A stretch of DNA of 64,000 bases from Rotaria sp. Silwood1 (GCA_905250075.1 CAJNOP010000393.1:62001-126000); one strand, 5' to 3'. Counted from the first letter of the stretch, positions 36,933 to 50,066 are shown. Notes: generated by a model not told the origin, from the letters alone. Translations and numbers: made by a program.

Positions 36933-38710
36933 ATAAACAAAAAAAAAAAAAATAGAACTTTTTTAATTAAAAAATTTTCCATATAAATAATCTTAATTTC
37001 AACAGATTATTAAAGTATATTTTGATTGATTTTCATGTTTGATTTTTCTTCTTCTGTTATTTTAATAAAGATAACAGATGAATTACTTGATTCAAGAAAA
37101 AGTAAACTAAAATAAAATAAAGCGTATTGTTATGATGAAGTATAACCTCTCTATAATGGACACCCTCAACAGTGTCCCTTATAAGAAAGTTCATTCTTTT
37201 CTAAAAGCAAAGTTTTTCTTTTTTACAAGAAAACGAAGAGCATTCTAGGTATCAAAGAGTACCGTTGAATGAAATAAGTAGTTATTGGACATTGTCACTT
37301 CTCGTTTTTTCAATCATTTATCTTCTCGAAAAAGTAACAGTTACTAAACTAGAGTAAAATTTCCCTGTCGTGAACACAATTGAAGTTTTTCGAGAGCACA
37401 CATTATAGAATTACATGACAGTGTTCACTAAGAGTGGTTTCACTGTAGTTCAATTGCATTGAAAAGAAAATTTCGGAAAACATGTGACAAAATTATAATT
37501 TTCATCAAAAAAAAAAAAAATCGATCGATTTTTTTGTGTCAAAGCAAAGTTAAATTCTGAAATGAGTAAAATTTTACAAGTTGCCTTGATTGAAATCATA
37601 CATAGTTTTCTTTTTAAATTCTCTATGAGCCAATTGAGAGTTAGAATTAAAGAAAATATCAGTGATAAATGAGCCTTCTTGAATGTTTTATTATTTCCTT
37701 TACAAATTATCCGATTCTTTGTTTCTCAAGTATTTATTTGTACAAAATGATATAGTAATTCGATACTCTTTTTTTTTCACATCGCATTTTTGATGTGAAT
37801 GTAATCATTATCTATATTAGTCCAACATTTTATCGCTTCATCAGTCATCAATGATTAGTATTTCAGATTAATCTATATTATATATCTTTTCATCGATAAA
37901 ATTCAAGAACAGAAAAACAATTTTATTGATCGAACAATATTTCTAACAAAAAATTCACAGCTGTATAAAGACTATCTATAAAAGCTATTCAGGTATAAAT
38001 TACATTGTTTGGTTCCCTTTCCTTCGTCCTTTTTTTAACATCTTCTCCTCCTTTCACTTGAATGTCTTCTATGAATAGTTTCATATTGATTCAAATTTTC
38101 AATTATATCCAATATCATTGCAACAATAGAGAATTACAATTACTAAAGTGTTATGACATATGTTGAAATTTTCCTTCATTACTGTTTGTTACATGAATAT
38201 TGTCATGGTCAACACTTTCTTGAGAAAAGACAACAGAAAAAAAGATAATGCTCATTATAGATCAATGTGTTAATTCACCAAGTATAATGTCATGGTCGTT
38301 TATTCTTAAGAAAAGATCAGAACATAAGCTATATTTCTATCTTATCACTATTATTGTTTCTTTAAGTATGATGACATTTCTTTAAGCAATCTGTTCTCTA
38401 TCATTTAACTATCAATGACTGAAAAACACAGAAAAGCTCATATCATTTATCGTTATGTGCAACAAAAAAAAAAAATAATAAATATATTTTTGTAAAAAAA
38501 AGAAAAAAAATGAAAAAGAAAACCTATACAAATGACAGTGAAAAACTGAAGATAAATGTCAATTGATAATCGACGATAATAGATTTTCCTGAGTTTAAAA
38601 CAAAAGAAAAAAACCGGAACCGGTATTGCGGTGCACCATCAGAAGACGGACGAGATGAACGTTCGTGCTTCGCTATTTGTTCAATTTTTATTTTCTTTAC
38701 CAATTATTTA
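36933..38710. other. Convergent intergenic region, LIM and anosmin 3' ends
   Basis: About 1.8 kb between two 3' ends. It is AT-rich with several A/T homopolymers and no coding frame of note. A short segment near 38613-38680, including ACCGGAACCGGT, is richer in GC than its surroundings but shows no recognisable feature. Confidence 0.5.
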
Positions 38711-41700
38711 TTATCGTCGTATTAAATCAATAGAAATAAATATTATAAATAAAATAAAATAATTCATTTGAATTTTCGTTGTTGATGATATAACACTCAA
38801 TGGAGTATTACGATTAATATGATTGTTATTATAATTTTGATATCCATCGATTATTATGGATTTTTGTTGTTGAATTATTAAATTATCAAATAATGTTAAT
38901 GTTACATTAAGATATCGATCACCTTGTTGTTTTGAATATGGTAAAAAATAATTTGTTATCGTCTAAATAAAACAAAAGATTCAATTACAACATTACAAGA
39001 ACGTATATATATAAATATAATCTTACGGGTGAAAGATCAATAGAAATAAGTTCAATATGACTTGGCAGCTGTTCAATATGCAATTGATAGATAATACCAC
39101 TATCATCATGAACTAATGGATTATATACAAATTATCTTTTATTGATTACCGATTATGTTAACTTACCTAATAAACGCATATCTTGCCAATAAAATTGAAT
39201 GCCAGATTCATTTCTTGTAATAATAAGATTAAGTGGTGATAGAGATGAACTAGTTAAATTTTCATCTATTTGACATGGTGGTCGAATAGTTCCATAAACT
39301 TGAATTAATTGACAAGAACTAACATTAAAATAAATTTGAAAAGATTTTTTAATTCGTAATTTTGATAAAATTGGTTTTATATTTAATAAATATGTACAAT
39401 TAAAACGTAAATCATATAATTGAAAAAAATTATCTATTGTCACAGCATCACGTCGATAACAACATGGTAATATATCTGAAGAACATTGAGTTTCAATCCA
39501 ATGTAAATCATATTGTTGAATTCGATAATCATTTATTTTATTCCATGATATATTTGTTTTAATTAAACCATTTATAAAATATGGTTCCGATATATAAAAA
39601 TTTCTTATTGATAATAATTCATCTTCATAATTAAATTTTATTGATAATGGTACACTCATTTGTATTTCATCATCATCATCAGAAATAAATAATGAACGAA
39701 TCTATACGAAAGTAAAGTGGATACTTGACTTTTTGTTAAAAATGAGTACTTACTTTGAAAATATAAGATGTATGCATAGACAGAAATGAAATAGTCAATT
39801 CTAATGGATATAATGATGAAGAAATATCGATTGTATTTACAAGTAGAGATGGATCATTCTGTGCTTCCCAAGAAATCTAATTAAGAAAAAAAAAAAACAT
39901 AAAATTATAAAAAAAAGAAAATATGAGAAACATATTTAATCAAACCTGATATCCATTTATTGGAAGATCTGGTTTTTGCCAACTAAGTGTTACATTAATT
40001 GTATTTGAATTTAATTGAAAATCTTTAATAAACAAATTTCTTGGTGCTGCTGTGATTGATAAAGATTTCTGTGATTCATTTTCTAGACGAAAAAAAAAAA
40101 ACAAATATTTTTTCATTAAATATTTCATTTTTGTTAAATTTGTTTTTTTCTTTACGTGAATTTAAACGAAAAGGTTTCGTTGTTATTGAAAAAGGTGAAT
40201 ATCCATGTCGTGTTACAGTAGCAACACGAAAAGTATACCAACGATTATCTCGTTGAATATTTCTTATAATGGCTTTTGTATGTGAAACTTCTTCTTTAAC
40301 AAAACCCCATTTTGAAATAATATCTTCTTGATTAATATCCGTTTTTGGTAATGTCCATTGTGCTTCAATAACATAAAAAATAGGTTCAATATTTGTCAAT
40401 TCATTTGAATTCCATTTAAGTTTTACAGTTCGTCGACTTTTTCTTTCAATAGCAGTAATATTTTTCGGTTGAGGAATTTTTTCTATGGAAAGGAAAAAAA
40501 AACAAAACAAACGTATGTTTTTTTTTCTCACATTTATCATTTTCTCGCGTGCAATACAAGGCTAATTATGAACAGCTTTTTCTTCTGTTCAATATGTCAA
40601 TCATTATTTTACGATGGCATCCGGGACACCTGCATGAATCGATCAACTTACCGAAACAATCATTTGTTGGTGAACATGATGATGATTGACAATCGTCTAA
40701 AAAATATAAAATTATTACTTTTGATGTACAAATAGAATAATCCTATTCGATTTGTTTCTTTTTCTCTTTCTCCTGAGACATCAAATATAACAACAACAAC
40801 AAGAAAAATAAAATGAAGTAGACAAGTCTTCAGGCTAAATTAAACATACTTCGTCTCACCGAATGTCATTTACTTTTTATTTTTTTTTGAAACAACTCAA
40901 ATTTCCTTCTCACCTGTCAAACAATTGGATTGTTGATGATAAAGATTTTGAATAAAAATACAACTACGTTGACATTCAACGTTTCGTAACTAGAATAGAC
41001 AAACAAACAAAATTAAAAAAATACAATAAAGATAAAAGATAAAGAAAAAAAAACAAAGTCTGATCGTTGATATTCATTAACCCTATTTTTTCTGGTCTAT
41101 TTATTTGTTTCGCATTCTTTCCTTCATTGTCCATATCTGCTTTCTGCTTTTTCTTTCCATTATAAATATACACACAGTTGTCGACATCATTCGCTCATCA
41201 CAATGAACATATCATCTTTCTTAGTCTTGTTTTTTACCATCGATAATGAGCTCGACAGATACGAGGTCATGCTTTAGATCATAGATAGAAAATATTAAAT
41301 ACATAAAAAATACTTACTGTAGAACAGATTGCTTGACAACTTTGTTCATTGGATAACAGAAGTGGCGGATCTAAGTCACATGGGAGTAGACACTAGAATG
41401 AACATAAAGAGACAAGTACAAACAGATTGACTCGTTAGCATACTGATGAGAAAAGAAAAAAAAGCGAATTATCCGATTTCCGACTAGTCTATAGTGGTTT
41501 GTCGGTCAGTGAGATTCTTCATAATTGAATTTGTTAGGCATTAGACTCTCCATTTCTCAATTAGATGTGCATTTAGATTGGCTATCACATGAGATAATCA
41601 TACGTTTTTACCTCCTTCTATTCATTCGGTCAATTTACTTACCGAGCTACATGTGATAAGGCGTGGACAACGTTTCCAAATGGATCGCCACGGTAAAGTT

Positions 41701-42895
41701 AGTACATTTGTCGTCTAAAATATAATCATAATTATTGAAGACATTCAATCGATAGTTGAGTTTTTTTTTTGTTTTCTTATCTCGTATTGTCAAATCATTA
41801 TTCTCATAATTATAATGTATGTCAATGTATACGTGAAAAGAAAATGAAATTAAAGAGACAGATCGTACAATTGTTAAAAGATCATTATTATATTTGACGA
41901 AAAAAACTAACTTGTTCATTTCATTAAGTTTAAGTCAACATCATTAGAAAGAATGAATGAAAAGCAAAAGAAAAAAAAAATGTTTTCTTTTTTTGTTATC
42001 ATTCTCAATTTTCGATTTATTCTTATATGTATTTATTTAGTGTCTTGTCATCATATTGAATGAATGATAGACGAGACACCTCATCTATAAAGATAACAAA
42101 ATTTCTACTAAATGAGAATCGGAAGCACCTGTATATATGCATGAATGACACCTTCATTTGCTTTTTGTATTTTTCTTGTTATAACTGAAACAAATCAAGT
42201 TTGATATTCTTCGAACTGATTCTATTTGCTAAACGACTTAATCGACAAAATAAAGTGAATGTACACACCTTAAGGCTTAATTGTACATTTCTCGATAGAA
42301 GATGAAAAGAAAGGTGTTTAATGCTTTTATTTTCGACCAAAAAAAAAAAATGAATATCTTCATTAACAATAAAAAGAAGAAATAAGAGAAAAATACTATT
42401 TTGTTTTTCTAGATCAAAGTCGATCAATTTTCGTTTCATTATATCGATTCAATTCGTCTTTTTTTTTTTTTTTTTGTCCTTGAAGATTATTGTATAGGAA
42501 AAGTTTAGCCAAACAAATAAATCAACATATAGTGTGCATGTTTTCTTAACCTCGTAGGAAAAGTCTATCGACATACAACTTCTACTCAGCATGTAACTCT
42601 CACAGGTGAGAGACACTCCCTAGGTGGGCCTAAGACTAATCTTGAGTGTCAATTATAGATAAAGAAATTTTCATTCATTCTTTTTTGATCTCACCAGTAG
42701 TCGTTTCGTTTTTCCATTATTGAATATAGATGGTAGTGATCGTTGTTGATAGTGATGATTTCGATATTCATATAAGCAACGAGCTTTACATTGTGCTGAT
42801 ATTAAAGAATTATATCGAATATTGGATATATCTGTTGCTGCTGTAGTCGAACAAATGAATTGAAGAAAAAAATTGATAATAATTAAGATAATCAT
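38711..42895 (-). CDS. ANOS1: Anosmin-1 (KAL1) ortholog, 11 exons
   Basis: Exons, 5' to 3': 42895-42695, 41714-41643, 41392-41318, 40989-40914, 40696-40613, 40482-40156, 40082-39946, 39876-39754, 39701-39167, 39112-39027, 38962-38711; about 655 residues, all phases match (human about 680). Anosmin is a secreted or surface matrix protein that binds heparan sulfate and FGFR1 and guides neurons. Seen in order: signal peptide (MIILIIINFFLQFICSTTAA); Cys-rich region (AQCKARCLYEY, CPRLITCSSCLLPC, SCQAICS, VECQRSC); a WAP-like knot (DDCQSSSCSPTNDCFG then SCRCPGCH); and fibronectin III repeats beginning at IPQPKNITAIERKSRRTVKL, with WYTFRVATVTRHGYSPFS, APRNLF...VTLSWQKPDLPINGYQ and further repeats. 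Met at 42952 is possible but gives a poorer signal peptide. Exon 5 has two in-frame donors 39 bases apart. The C terminus is hydrophobic (NYFILFIIFISIDLIRR), perhaps a membrane or lipid anchor signal. Confidence 0.9.
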
Positions 42896-44700
42896 GATGT
42901 ATATGATGGTTAATCTAGCGAAATATATTTGTGTATATATGTATATGTGCACTTCGATAAGATCAAACGTTGAAATGAAAAAGAAAATTAGCTACTGCAC
43001 AATACATATGTGTATGTATGACTCGCGATTTTTCCAATATGTGAGACGATAGTAATGGCGATAGTGGTGACTGTGTTCGCCCACCCACTCTATGATTTCT
43101 CTCTTTTCTCTCTCGTTCTCTTTCTCTGTCGTTCTCTTTTGCGTTCATCGTTGTTCGGTCTATTTATTTTTTGAACCCTACACTAGAATAAGAGAGTGTA
43201 GTACATTTAGACAATACGGAGGAAAAAAAAAAAGAAAAAGGAGAACAAAAAAAATTATTCCATCAATGCCGATCATTATATATATACAATTGTCCTATGT
43301 CCGGCGAAATGATTGTACTAGTTAATGTCCAATATTGGGATCTCATATTGATCAGGAATCAAATTCTCATAAAATGAATATCACAGAGAAAGAATTTAAT
43401 CTAATTGAAAAAAAAAAACTAACGATGACCATTTGAATAACGATCAGGAACATCTATTGTCAAAAATGTCGACTTTTACACATATATTTTCATGTGTTCT
43501 CAATCTCCTATCTATCAAAAAAAAAACCGCTCTATTCTATTGATCGAACAGGAAGTGTGGACCGCGCACACTCTTCAGGTAATTGTATATGTATGATGGA
43601 ATGCATTGCCGTTTCAAGTGGTTGTTGCCGATCGCCATATGGACAGATTTTTTTTTATGACAATGACAACGGACGTGATGGCGAAGGCTAGTTTAAAATT
43701 CAAGTGGTCGGAAATATGTATATATATATACTTATATGTATATGTGTATAAACCGGGGCAAAAGAAAAAACAATAGTTTCTCTCGTTTTTCTTGCACTAC
43801 TAAAATTGCTCATTGAAGTAGACGAATAATCAATCTAATTTTTTTCTTATTATTTCTTTTTTTGTTAAAACAAGTGTGACATAATCCTTTTGTCGCCTGT
43901 TTTAAAGTGGTCTTTTTATATTTGTGAACACCTTTGAAGAAAAGACAATGTCGTTTCCTTTTTTATATTTTATCATTGCTGCATAATAATGATGGTGAGT
44001 ATGATGACAGATCTAAAAAATCGAATTGACGATGTGAGATGTATGAGAGAAGAAAAAAATGTCACGCAAATTAGTTCCTCCTTCTCTATATTGTCCTCTC
44101 ATATAGAGTGTGTTGCTTATATATATATGATCAATTCATAACGGAAAGGAAATGGCGTAATAAGACGCCGCTTTTCTTTTTATTTTAGTTTGACAGAGAA
44201 AATAGAGAGAGAACCATCAAATTAATTTATTCCAACAATCGAGAAGTGGCCTCTTTGCTGTCGTTGTCAATTTATTCTTTCTCTTATTTTTTTTTGCGTG
44301 TACATATATATATATATATATATATTTCTTTGGATGTTACGTCAGTCATCATATTACAATCTCAGAATTACTAACAAAAATTTTTTTTTATTTTATCACA
44401 ATTCATCAGAACTTTATGCCTTATATTATTCTTATCTATCACCCGGAAATTGAGATTCTTATATGTGTAGCTTCGATTACAAGAGCATCTAATAAAGAGC
44501 CATTGAAATGTCTTTGATAATATGTTACTTTGTTGAATAATATTGATAATATTCTTTTGTGATATGAAATCAAAGAATAAGTATTTGAATAGGGAGTGCC
44601 CGATCATAAAGATATTCTTTTTCTTTCCTTGAAAATCTTTTCTTTCATACACGTATACGATTAACAATAGAATAATTGTTCGATAAGACCATTGAATTGC
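42896..44700. other. Upstream region of anosmin gene, up to assembly gap
   Basis: About 1.8 kb. It holds the anosmin promoter (with poly-pyrimidine tracts near 43.1 kb) and simple repeats. No kelch-repeat coding exon is found on the minus strand here, although the kelch-like gene to the right should continue this way. A 98-codon minus frame at 44371-44667 is AT-driven and unrecognised. Confidence 0.55.
44303..44325. repeat. TA dinucleotide microsatellite
   Basis: About eleven consecutive TA units in spacer DNA upstream of the anosmin gene. Similar shorter TA runs occur at about 3318-3332 and 43720-43735. Confidence 0.85.
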
Positions 44701-44710
44701 NNNNNNNNNN
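44701..44710. other. Assembly gap (10 N)
   Basis: Ten N bases. This is probably an estimated-size scaffold join rather than a true 10-base gap, because the kelch-like gene to its right lacks its expected downstream half. Confidence 0.95.
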
Positions 44711-44721
44711 ATATCATCATT

Positions 44722-46044
44722 CTACAAACCACGTCGACTAGTAAATCGTGTTCCTGTCAATAATTTTCGACAATCTGGTCTTAAATGATATCGTTTCGCT
44801 TCATCAAGTAAATCACGACATTTATGTGATGATCTTATCAATAGCTACATAAAAATAAGATTTTTTTTTTTTCTTTCGATATATAATACAAAATTTATTT
44901 CACTCTGCATACTTCGTTATCACAAATGTCAGTAATAAAACGAGCACTAAGAAATGGTAATCGAACATGTTGAAGAAGTGTGAGTAAATATTGTTGACGA
45001 AATGTTTGATCATGTTTTATCCAAGCCATAACACAATTATAGATTATTTCTTCATTGGGTACCTTTATTACAACAAATATTAAGAAGTTTCTGTTGACTA
45101 CAAGAAAAGAAATACTTAAATAACTAACTTCAATTTCATCGGATTGTATAAGATCTTCAACTTCATTTGCTTTTAATGTTAAAAATTCTTCACTATGAAC
45201 TACAGCTGCGAAATGCGTCCAGATAAATGATAGAGCTAAAATTTCATCATAAATTCATTTTGTTCTTTTGTTTTCTAATATGTGTTTTTATTATTACCAG
45301 TTTGTTTTAATTGTGAACAATTGTGTAGATCAGCAAAACAATAAATGCCCAAACAATTTGCTGGTTCAAGATGACTAGCAAGAAAAAGAGCACATTGTCG
45401 TTGTATATCTGAAAAATAGAATTTATAAAGCTAATAAATAAATAGAACACGAATAAAATATAAACCAGTTCCATTTAATTGAAGTAAAGAAGCAGCCGGA
45501 AGAATATCTTGAACATTATCATTTGTTACTATAACTGGTTCACCATAGATTGAATTTAAAAGAATTTCCATTACAGAAGCACTGAAACCTTTTAATTCAA
45601 TGACATTCATGTGACGTTCAACCATCTAAAATAAGTTATTTTTAAAAAAAAAGATAATAGTAATAATAAAAAATTTTCGATTTACTTCTCCAGTAAACAT
45701 AGCAGCAAAATAATCACTAGCAGCTGCTAAGACAAGACGATGAGCAGGGAAAAGGGTTTGTTCAACTTTGAGTGTTACATCACAAAGATGTTCAGCTTTA
45801 CGAAGTTTATTCATACGTGCAATTAATTGTTGAGAATGAACTAAGTCATGGGAAGTATTCGTTGTTGATGCTCCATCGACCAAATTCGATGTTTTTGAAT
45901 CATATCTAGAGAGAAGAAGACTAAAAAATGGAAGAAAATAAAATATTTATTAACATACTCAAGAAATCGATCATTTTGAGAGATAGAACCAGGAACTTTG
46001 CTTTTAGGTGTATTATTAGTATTGTTGATTGTTGAACTTGCCAT
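44722..46044 (-). CDS. Kelch-like protein, BTB and BACK domains only (3' truncated)
   Basis: Exons, 5' to 3': 46044-45959, 45905-45686, 45625-45466, 45408-45298, 45235-45129, 45062-44913, 44844-44722; 318 residues to a stop, phases consistent. KLHL proteins are substrate adaptors of Cullin-3 ubiquitin ligases: BTB binds Cul3, BACK positions, and a C-terminal kelch propeller binds substrate. Seen: BTB ([42 protein letters not shown]) and BACK ([87 protein letters not shown]). It resembles the KLHL12/KLHL18 group, but the paralog is not certain. Translation stops at TAG 44722, 11 bases from the assembly gap; the preceding G|GTTTGT could instead be a splice donor, in which case the kelch exons are missing from this assembly. 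Confidence 0.88.
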
Positions 46045-47850
46045 TTTCTGCTCTGAATTATGTGCTCTAATAATATAAAAATCAAGGATAATGTTTAGGT
46101 AGCCACATATACATTGGATTGGATGCAATTAAGTAAAACAGCTGAGTAACAAACAAAGATGTCGCCGAAAGTTGTACGTCAAGAAGAAATATATAATATT
46201 TTACACTCCAACTTAATGATACACATGTTTTTCTTTTTGTCGATACTTATATGTTATTTTAAGCATTTATTCAATATAGTCATTGTGTCTTATTATTTTT
46301 GCGTTTTATGTGTTCTAACATCAATTACATTAATAGTATTTAATTATGAGTAGTAAAAAGATCTTATCGAAAATTGATTTCCATGTTAGCAAAAAATTGA
46401 TAATATCTCAAGGTGAAGTATTGTATTCTGCTATTCTGTTGAATGGTCGAATGTTAAGAGTGAAGGAATACTCAACACATGAATTGCTATGTTGTTCATA
46501 TATTCTGATTGCACTTTTAATATATGATGTATGAAACTAATAACTATTGAATTCATCTACAGTCATGAGTAAAAAAAAATCAATTTTTTATCGATTCTTA
46601 ATATTTCCATCTACTTTTCAACTAACCTGTAGAGCATGACGCTTAGTATGTTTAATTGTGGAACTTATCAAGTCAGACTTGAACTCTGATTCAAGTATCT
46701 TCTGTTGCATTAATCAGAGTACAAGACAATATTTGATTCAAAAAGATATTTAATTTATATCGAAAAGTAGACAAGAAAATTTTTTTATTATAATTGATGA
46801 ATAGAGTTAACATGATAAAAGCTAGAATTGAGCTTTTCATAACCATTTTGAATCTAGATTCAACTGGCTCTGTGAAAATACGAGTCCAAATCCAAAAACG
46901 TTGCATTAATGAGACTGGCTTTCTAGTTCACAAAAAAGTGAGAACTGACAAAGTGTCTCTGATTGACTGATAGATATATATCTCCCTATGGACTAATGTT
47001 TTTAGTTGGAAGAATTTTTTGTAAGTAGCACAATAGTGTTATAACATGCTTTCTTACCTTTCCTATTTAACTATAAAAAGATAATGAAAATATTATCTCT
47101 AACTTAGTTTTTTAATCAATGTATACGATGGTAAACTTGCTAGATAAGCCTTCAATAATTTCATCATTCATAAATTATGCCTGATTGAGACGTGCTTCAC
47201 ATCCATAGGTTATTTTAATATGTTACTCCCAGAAATTCTAAATATAGCCCCTAAGGCATTACTCCCTTTCACTCAATATTCATGAAATCCGTTCAAACTG
47301 CTGTTTTGATTGCTGATGTGATCATAGATCGGCTAGAAAAGAATTCAGACTCCTGCAAAATTGTCGAAGATTCTCCTATAAACTTTGGAAGCGTTATAGG
47401 TTCTGATGTGCATTCTTTTTTACTGATAAGCTTGGTTGATTTTCAAATAGGTGTAGTTCTATATTGCGTGTTTTCACCATATGAAAACAGTCATATGCTG
47501 TTTGTAGCTTCTAATTAAGAACAGATTTGTCATTTCTTTAGAATGTATCCGAAAATAACATCCGACAATCTCAATTGCTCCTTGAAACTGTGCAATAGTA
47601 GTTCACTTACATAAATCAGAAAACCCAAACATTTTAGGCATAATTACAGCAGGAGCAAGGACAAAATTAAGAGCTACATCAACATATAAACAATTTATAA
47701 TAACAAGGTAAACATCAATAATTTTCAACTATCGAGACTCTTTGTTTTAACTCATAGTTTCTTCTTTTATCGGTAGTGGGCATCGTCGTATTTACAGGTG
47801 TATGAGAATATGGCTGGTTTTTTAATCCAAACCAAAACTCTATTAGATTA
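46045..47850. other. Intergenic region right of the kelch-like gene
   Basis: About 1.8 kb. The left end is the promoter of the kelch-like gene. A 78-codon plus-strand frame at 47282-47518 (MKSVQTAVLIADVIIDRLEK...) has fairly balanced composition, but no family is recognised and it could be a decayed exon. Short loosely related motifs (GTTGCATTAATCAGA and GTTGCATTAATGAGA) occur at about 46704 and 46902. Confidence 0.4.
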
Positions 47851-48636
47851 CAAATAAACAGATGCCAGTACCAAATTCAACAGTACTAATACTCTTAGGT
47901 ACATGATTTGGAATATGAATATCAGACTGAGAAGAACAACATATAAGATAATGATTATTTGGATATTAGTAAAATATTTGATTGAACTGAATCTTATATG
48001 AGTTTTTGATAAATTAAGTATCAAACTAAACACTACAATCAAATTATCACTAAGAATAAGTAATTTTTTATGATTATATATATTTTGCTCCATCATTATT
48101 TGATAGAATCAGAGAATTTCATCATACTGCGCTAGTAAAACTTTTGGCTGACTACATTAAATATGTGTGACAAACCAAAGATAGTAATTCATTGAATGAT
48201 TTTTCGTTTCGTAAATAAGTATCGTCGTCTTCAAGAGGTAATTAAAAATAATATATGTACAATTATCTAAACCATTCTTCAGTTAAAAAAGAAAATCTTC
48301 CATTCTGTATAAAATCTATAATTACAAAAGATAAATATTTTTTTTTTATATAAACTGGATTAATCTTTTTTGACTATTTGCCAATCGTAATTAAATATGC
48401 CAAATTATTTTTTAATTGTACAATTACTTATCTAAATCAATATAAATACTCTATACTTTCATCAGAACACTAGTGAAATAAAATAATAAACAAAAAATTG
48501 TTATGTGACAGTATCATATGATTATAATCTTTAGATAGAAAATAATTATCGGATTAATGAAAATACATCCTTTTTGGTATTTAGTCAAAGTGTTTCGTTT
48601 TGAAAAAACGAGCGAAGAATATCAAAGGAATAATGT

Positions 48637-48996
48637 TTATGTAAAATAGCCACTGAAATCCATCGCTGTTGATTTTGTTTGAGGTGTTACTACTGATGGA
48701 TCAGTTGGTTTACGAAGAGGTCGATATTGTTGTATATTAGCTCGTCCAAATTGAAATCGATCACGAAAATATAGTCGTGGTGTGTGATCTAAGCCAGTGA
48801 ATGTTGGATAAATTTTATTGCCTTTGATTCCATTTATATCATAATCATATTGAATTGATCGAGCATGTTCTTGACAATTATTTCTATTATGTATTTCCTT
48901 TTGTGCATGTTCACAGGATAGTTGATGACCACGCAGAACATAACTATTTTCAAATGTTTTTAAACATGATGGAAAACCGATACATGGGTGACGCAT
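48637..48996 (-). CDS. Single C2HC zinc-finger protein, copy 1
   Basis: A 119-residue intronless ORF of unknown family. Near the N terminus a finger of form C-x5-C-x12-H-x3-C is visible (Cys5, Cys11, His24, Cys28). Its inner spacing (C-LKT-F-x5-L-x2-H) matches the classical C2H2 fold with Cys as last ligand. The rest is polar: EHARSIQYDYDINGIKGNK, YPTFTGLDHTPRLYFRDRFQ, and a C-terminal TPQTKSTAMDFSGYFT. A paralog of identical length lies at 60465-60824 with about 80% identical residues and no frameshift. The start at 48996 is the Met shared by both copies; an in-frame Met at 49032 is not conserved. I do not recognise a wider family. Retained frames in both copies of a decaying segment suggest a real gene. 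Confidence 0.6.
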   Translation of the reverse strand: MRHPCIGFPSCLKTFENSYVLRGHQLSCEHAQKEIHNRNNCQEHARSIQYDYDINGIKGNKIYPTFTGLDHTPRLYFRDRFQFGRANIQQYRPLRKPTDPSVVTPQTKSTAMDFSGYFT

Positions 48997-49483
48997 TATG
49001 TATGTAAGGGTATTTTCTTTCTGTGTTCTCAACTGTTTGTATTATGATGTCTACTATTTATTTGTGTTGCTAGACACCTCATTCTTGAACACAAGTGAGA
49101 AAAAAGCATTAACTCTGTCGTACAGAATGTCGATGAAAATACGGTTCTTTTTTTTGTGTTTTATGTGAGAGAATAAACAAAAGAATTGAGTGAATAACGA
49201 ACGCTAACTAACACTAGTCACGCACTCAACGAGAAGAGAGTATATTTTTTACATCTGAAGTTACTTTTGGCTGCATAAGTTTCTTTTAATTTACTTGCAA
49301 ACATCTGAACATACTATTAAAATACATATAAACATTATACAAAATCATAAAGAAGAGTGAAAACAAAAGATAAATGTAAGCGATAGAAAACTACTAAATG
49401 ACAATTAATAAATCCTAGAACTGTACCGAACTTGATCAATAAAGGTTGAGAGCATTTCAGTCCCAGATTTCAGTTAAATCAAT

Positions 49484-49798
49484 TTATAAAGTATATATCG
49501 AATTACTGCCACCATTGCTCTTTATTTTATCCAGATTACTCGCGCATTCATAAACATCTTTGCCGAAAGTAGCGGATAGCAAGCACTTTGTTTTGCTACC
49601 GATCGATGCATAAGATTTGGTCTGTTGATATAGAATATTCTTATCATTTCTTTGTCGCGTTGTACTTAGTTTCGAAAAATATTTGTCATTCTTATTAATC
49701 GTTTTTGATGTGAGTTTCGACTTAGTCTTTTTATTCGAGTGCCGAAAACATTTTGTTTTTCCTTGTTTTCTACAACCTTGAACCTTTCTGTTAGTCAC
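49484..49798 (-). CDS. Lys-rich hypothetical ORF, copy 1 only
   Basis: A 104-codon frame, rich in Lys, Thr and Ser (KTKSKLTSKTINKNDKYFSK), upstream of and on the same strand as the zinc-finger ORF. The equivalent position in copy 2 (about 61320-61610) is interrupted by stops and indels, so it is either a gene that died in copy 2 or a chance frame. It might be a 5' exon of the zinc-finger gene, but no clear splice link was established. Confidence 0.25.
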   Translation of the reverse strand: MTNRKVQGCRKQGKTKCFRHSNKKTKSKLTSKTINKNDKYFSKLSTTRQRNDKNILYQQTKSYASIGSKTKCLLSATFGKDVYECASNLDKIKSNGGSNSIYTL

Positions 49799-50066
49799 TC
49801 TGTCGTCAGATACGTTCTTTGATTATTGCTCTCTTTGTTATTTTTTCATTTTATTTTATACTTGAAATGAACTACTAATTTATAGAGACCTACTATCGTT
49901 AAATAATATACGTATTTCATCAGATCTTGCTTTTTTCTAGTTTGTTCAATTCTTTATATATTAAATGCAATACAGAAAACTAGTTTCTATAATATATGTG
50001 TATTTATATACATACACATGAAAACGAAGCAAATTAGATGATTGCAATTATAATCTGGAAAAGGCA

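Noticed and set aside
47282..47518. 78-codon plus-strand frame considered as a gene
   Set aside because: Balanced composition, but no family, no conserved partner in duplication copy 2 and no splice context; left as a note in the intergenic entry.
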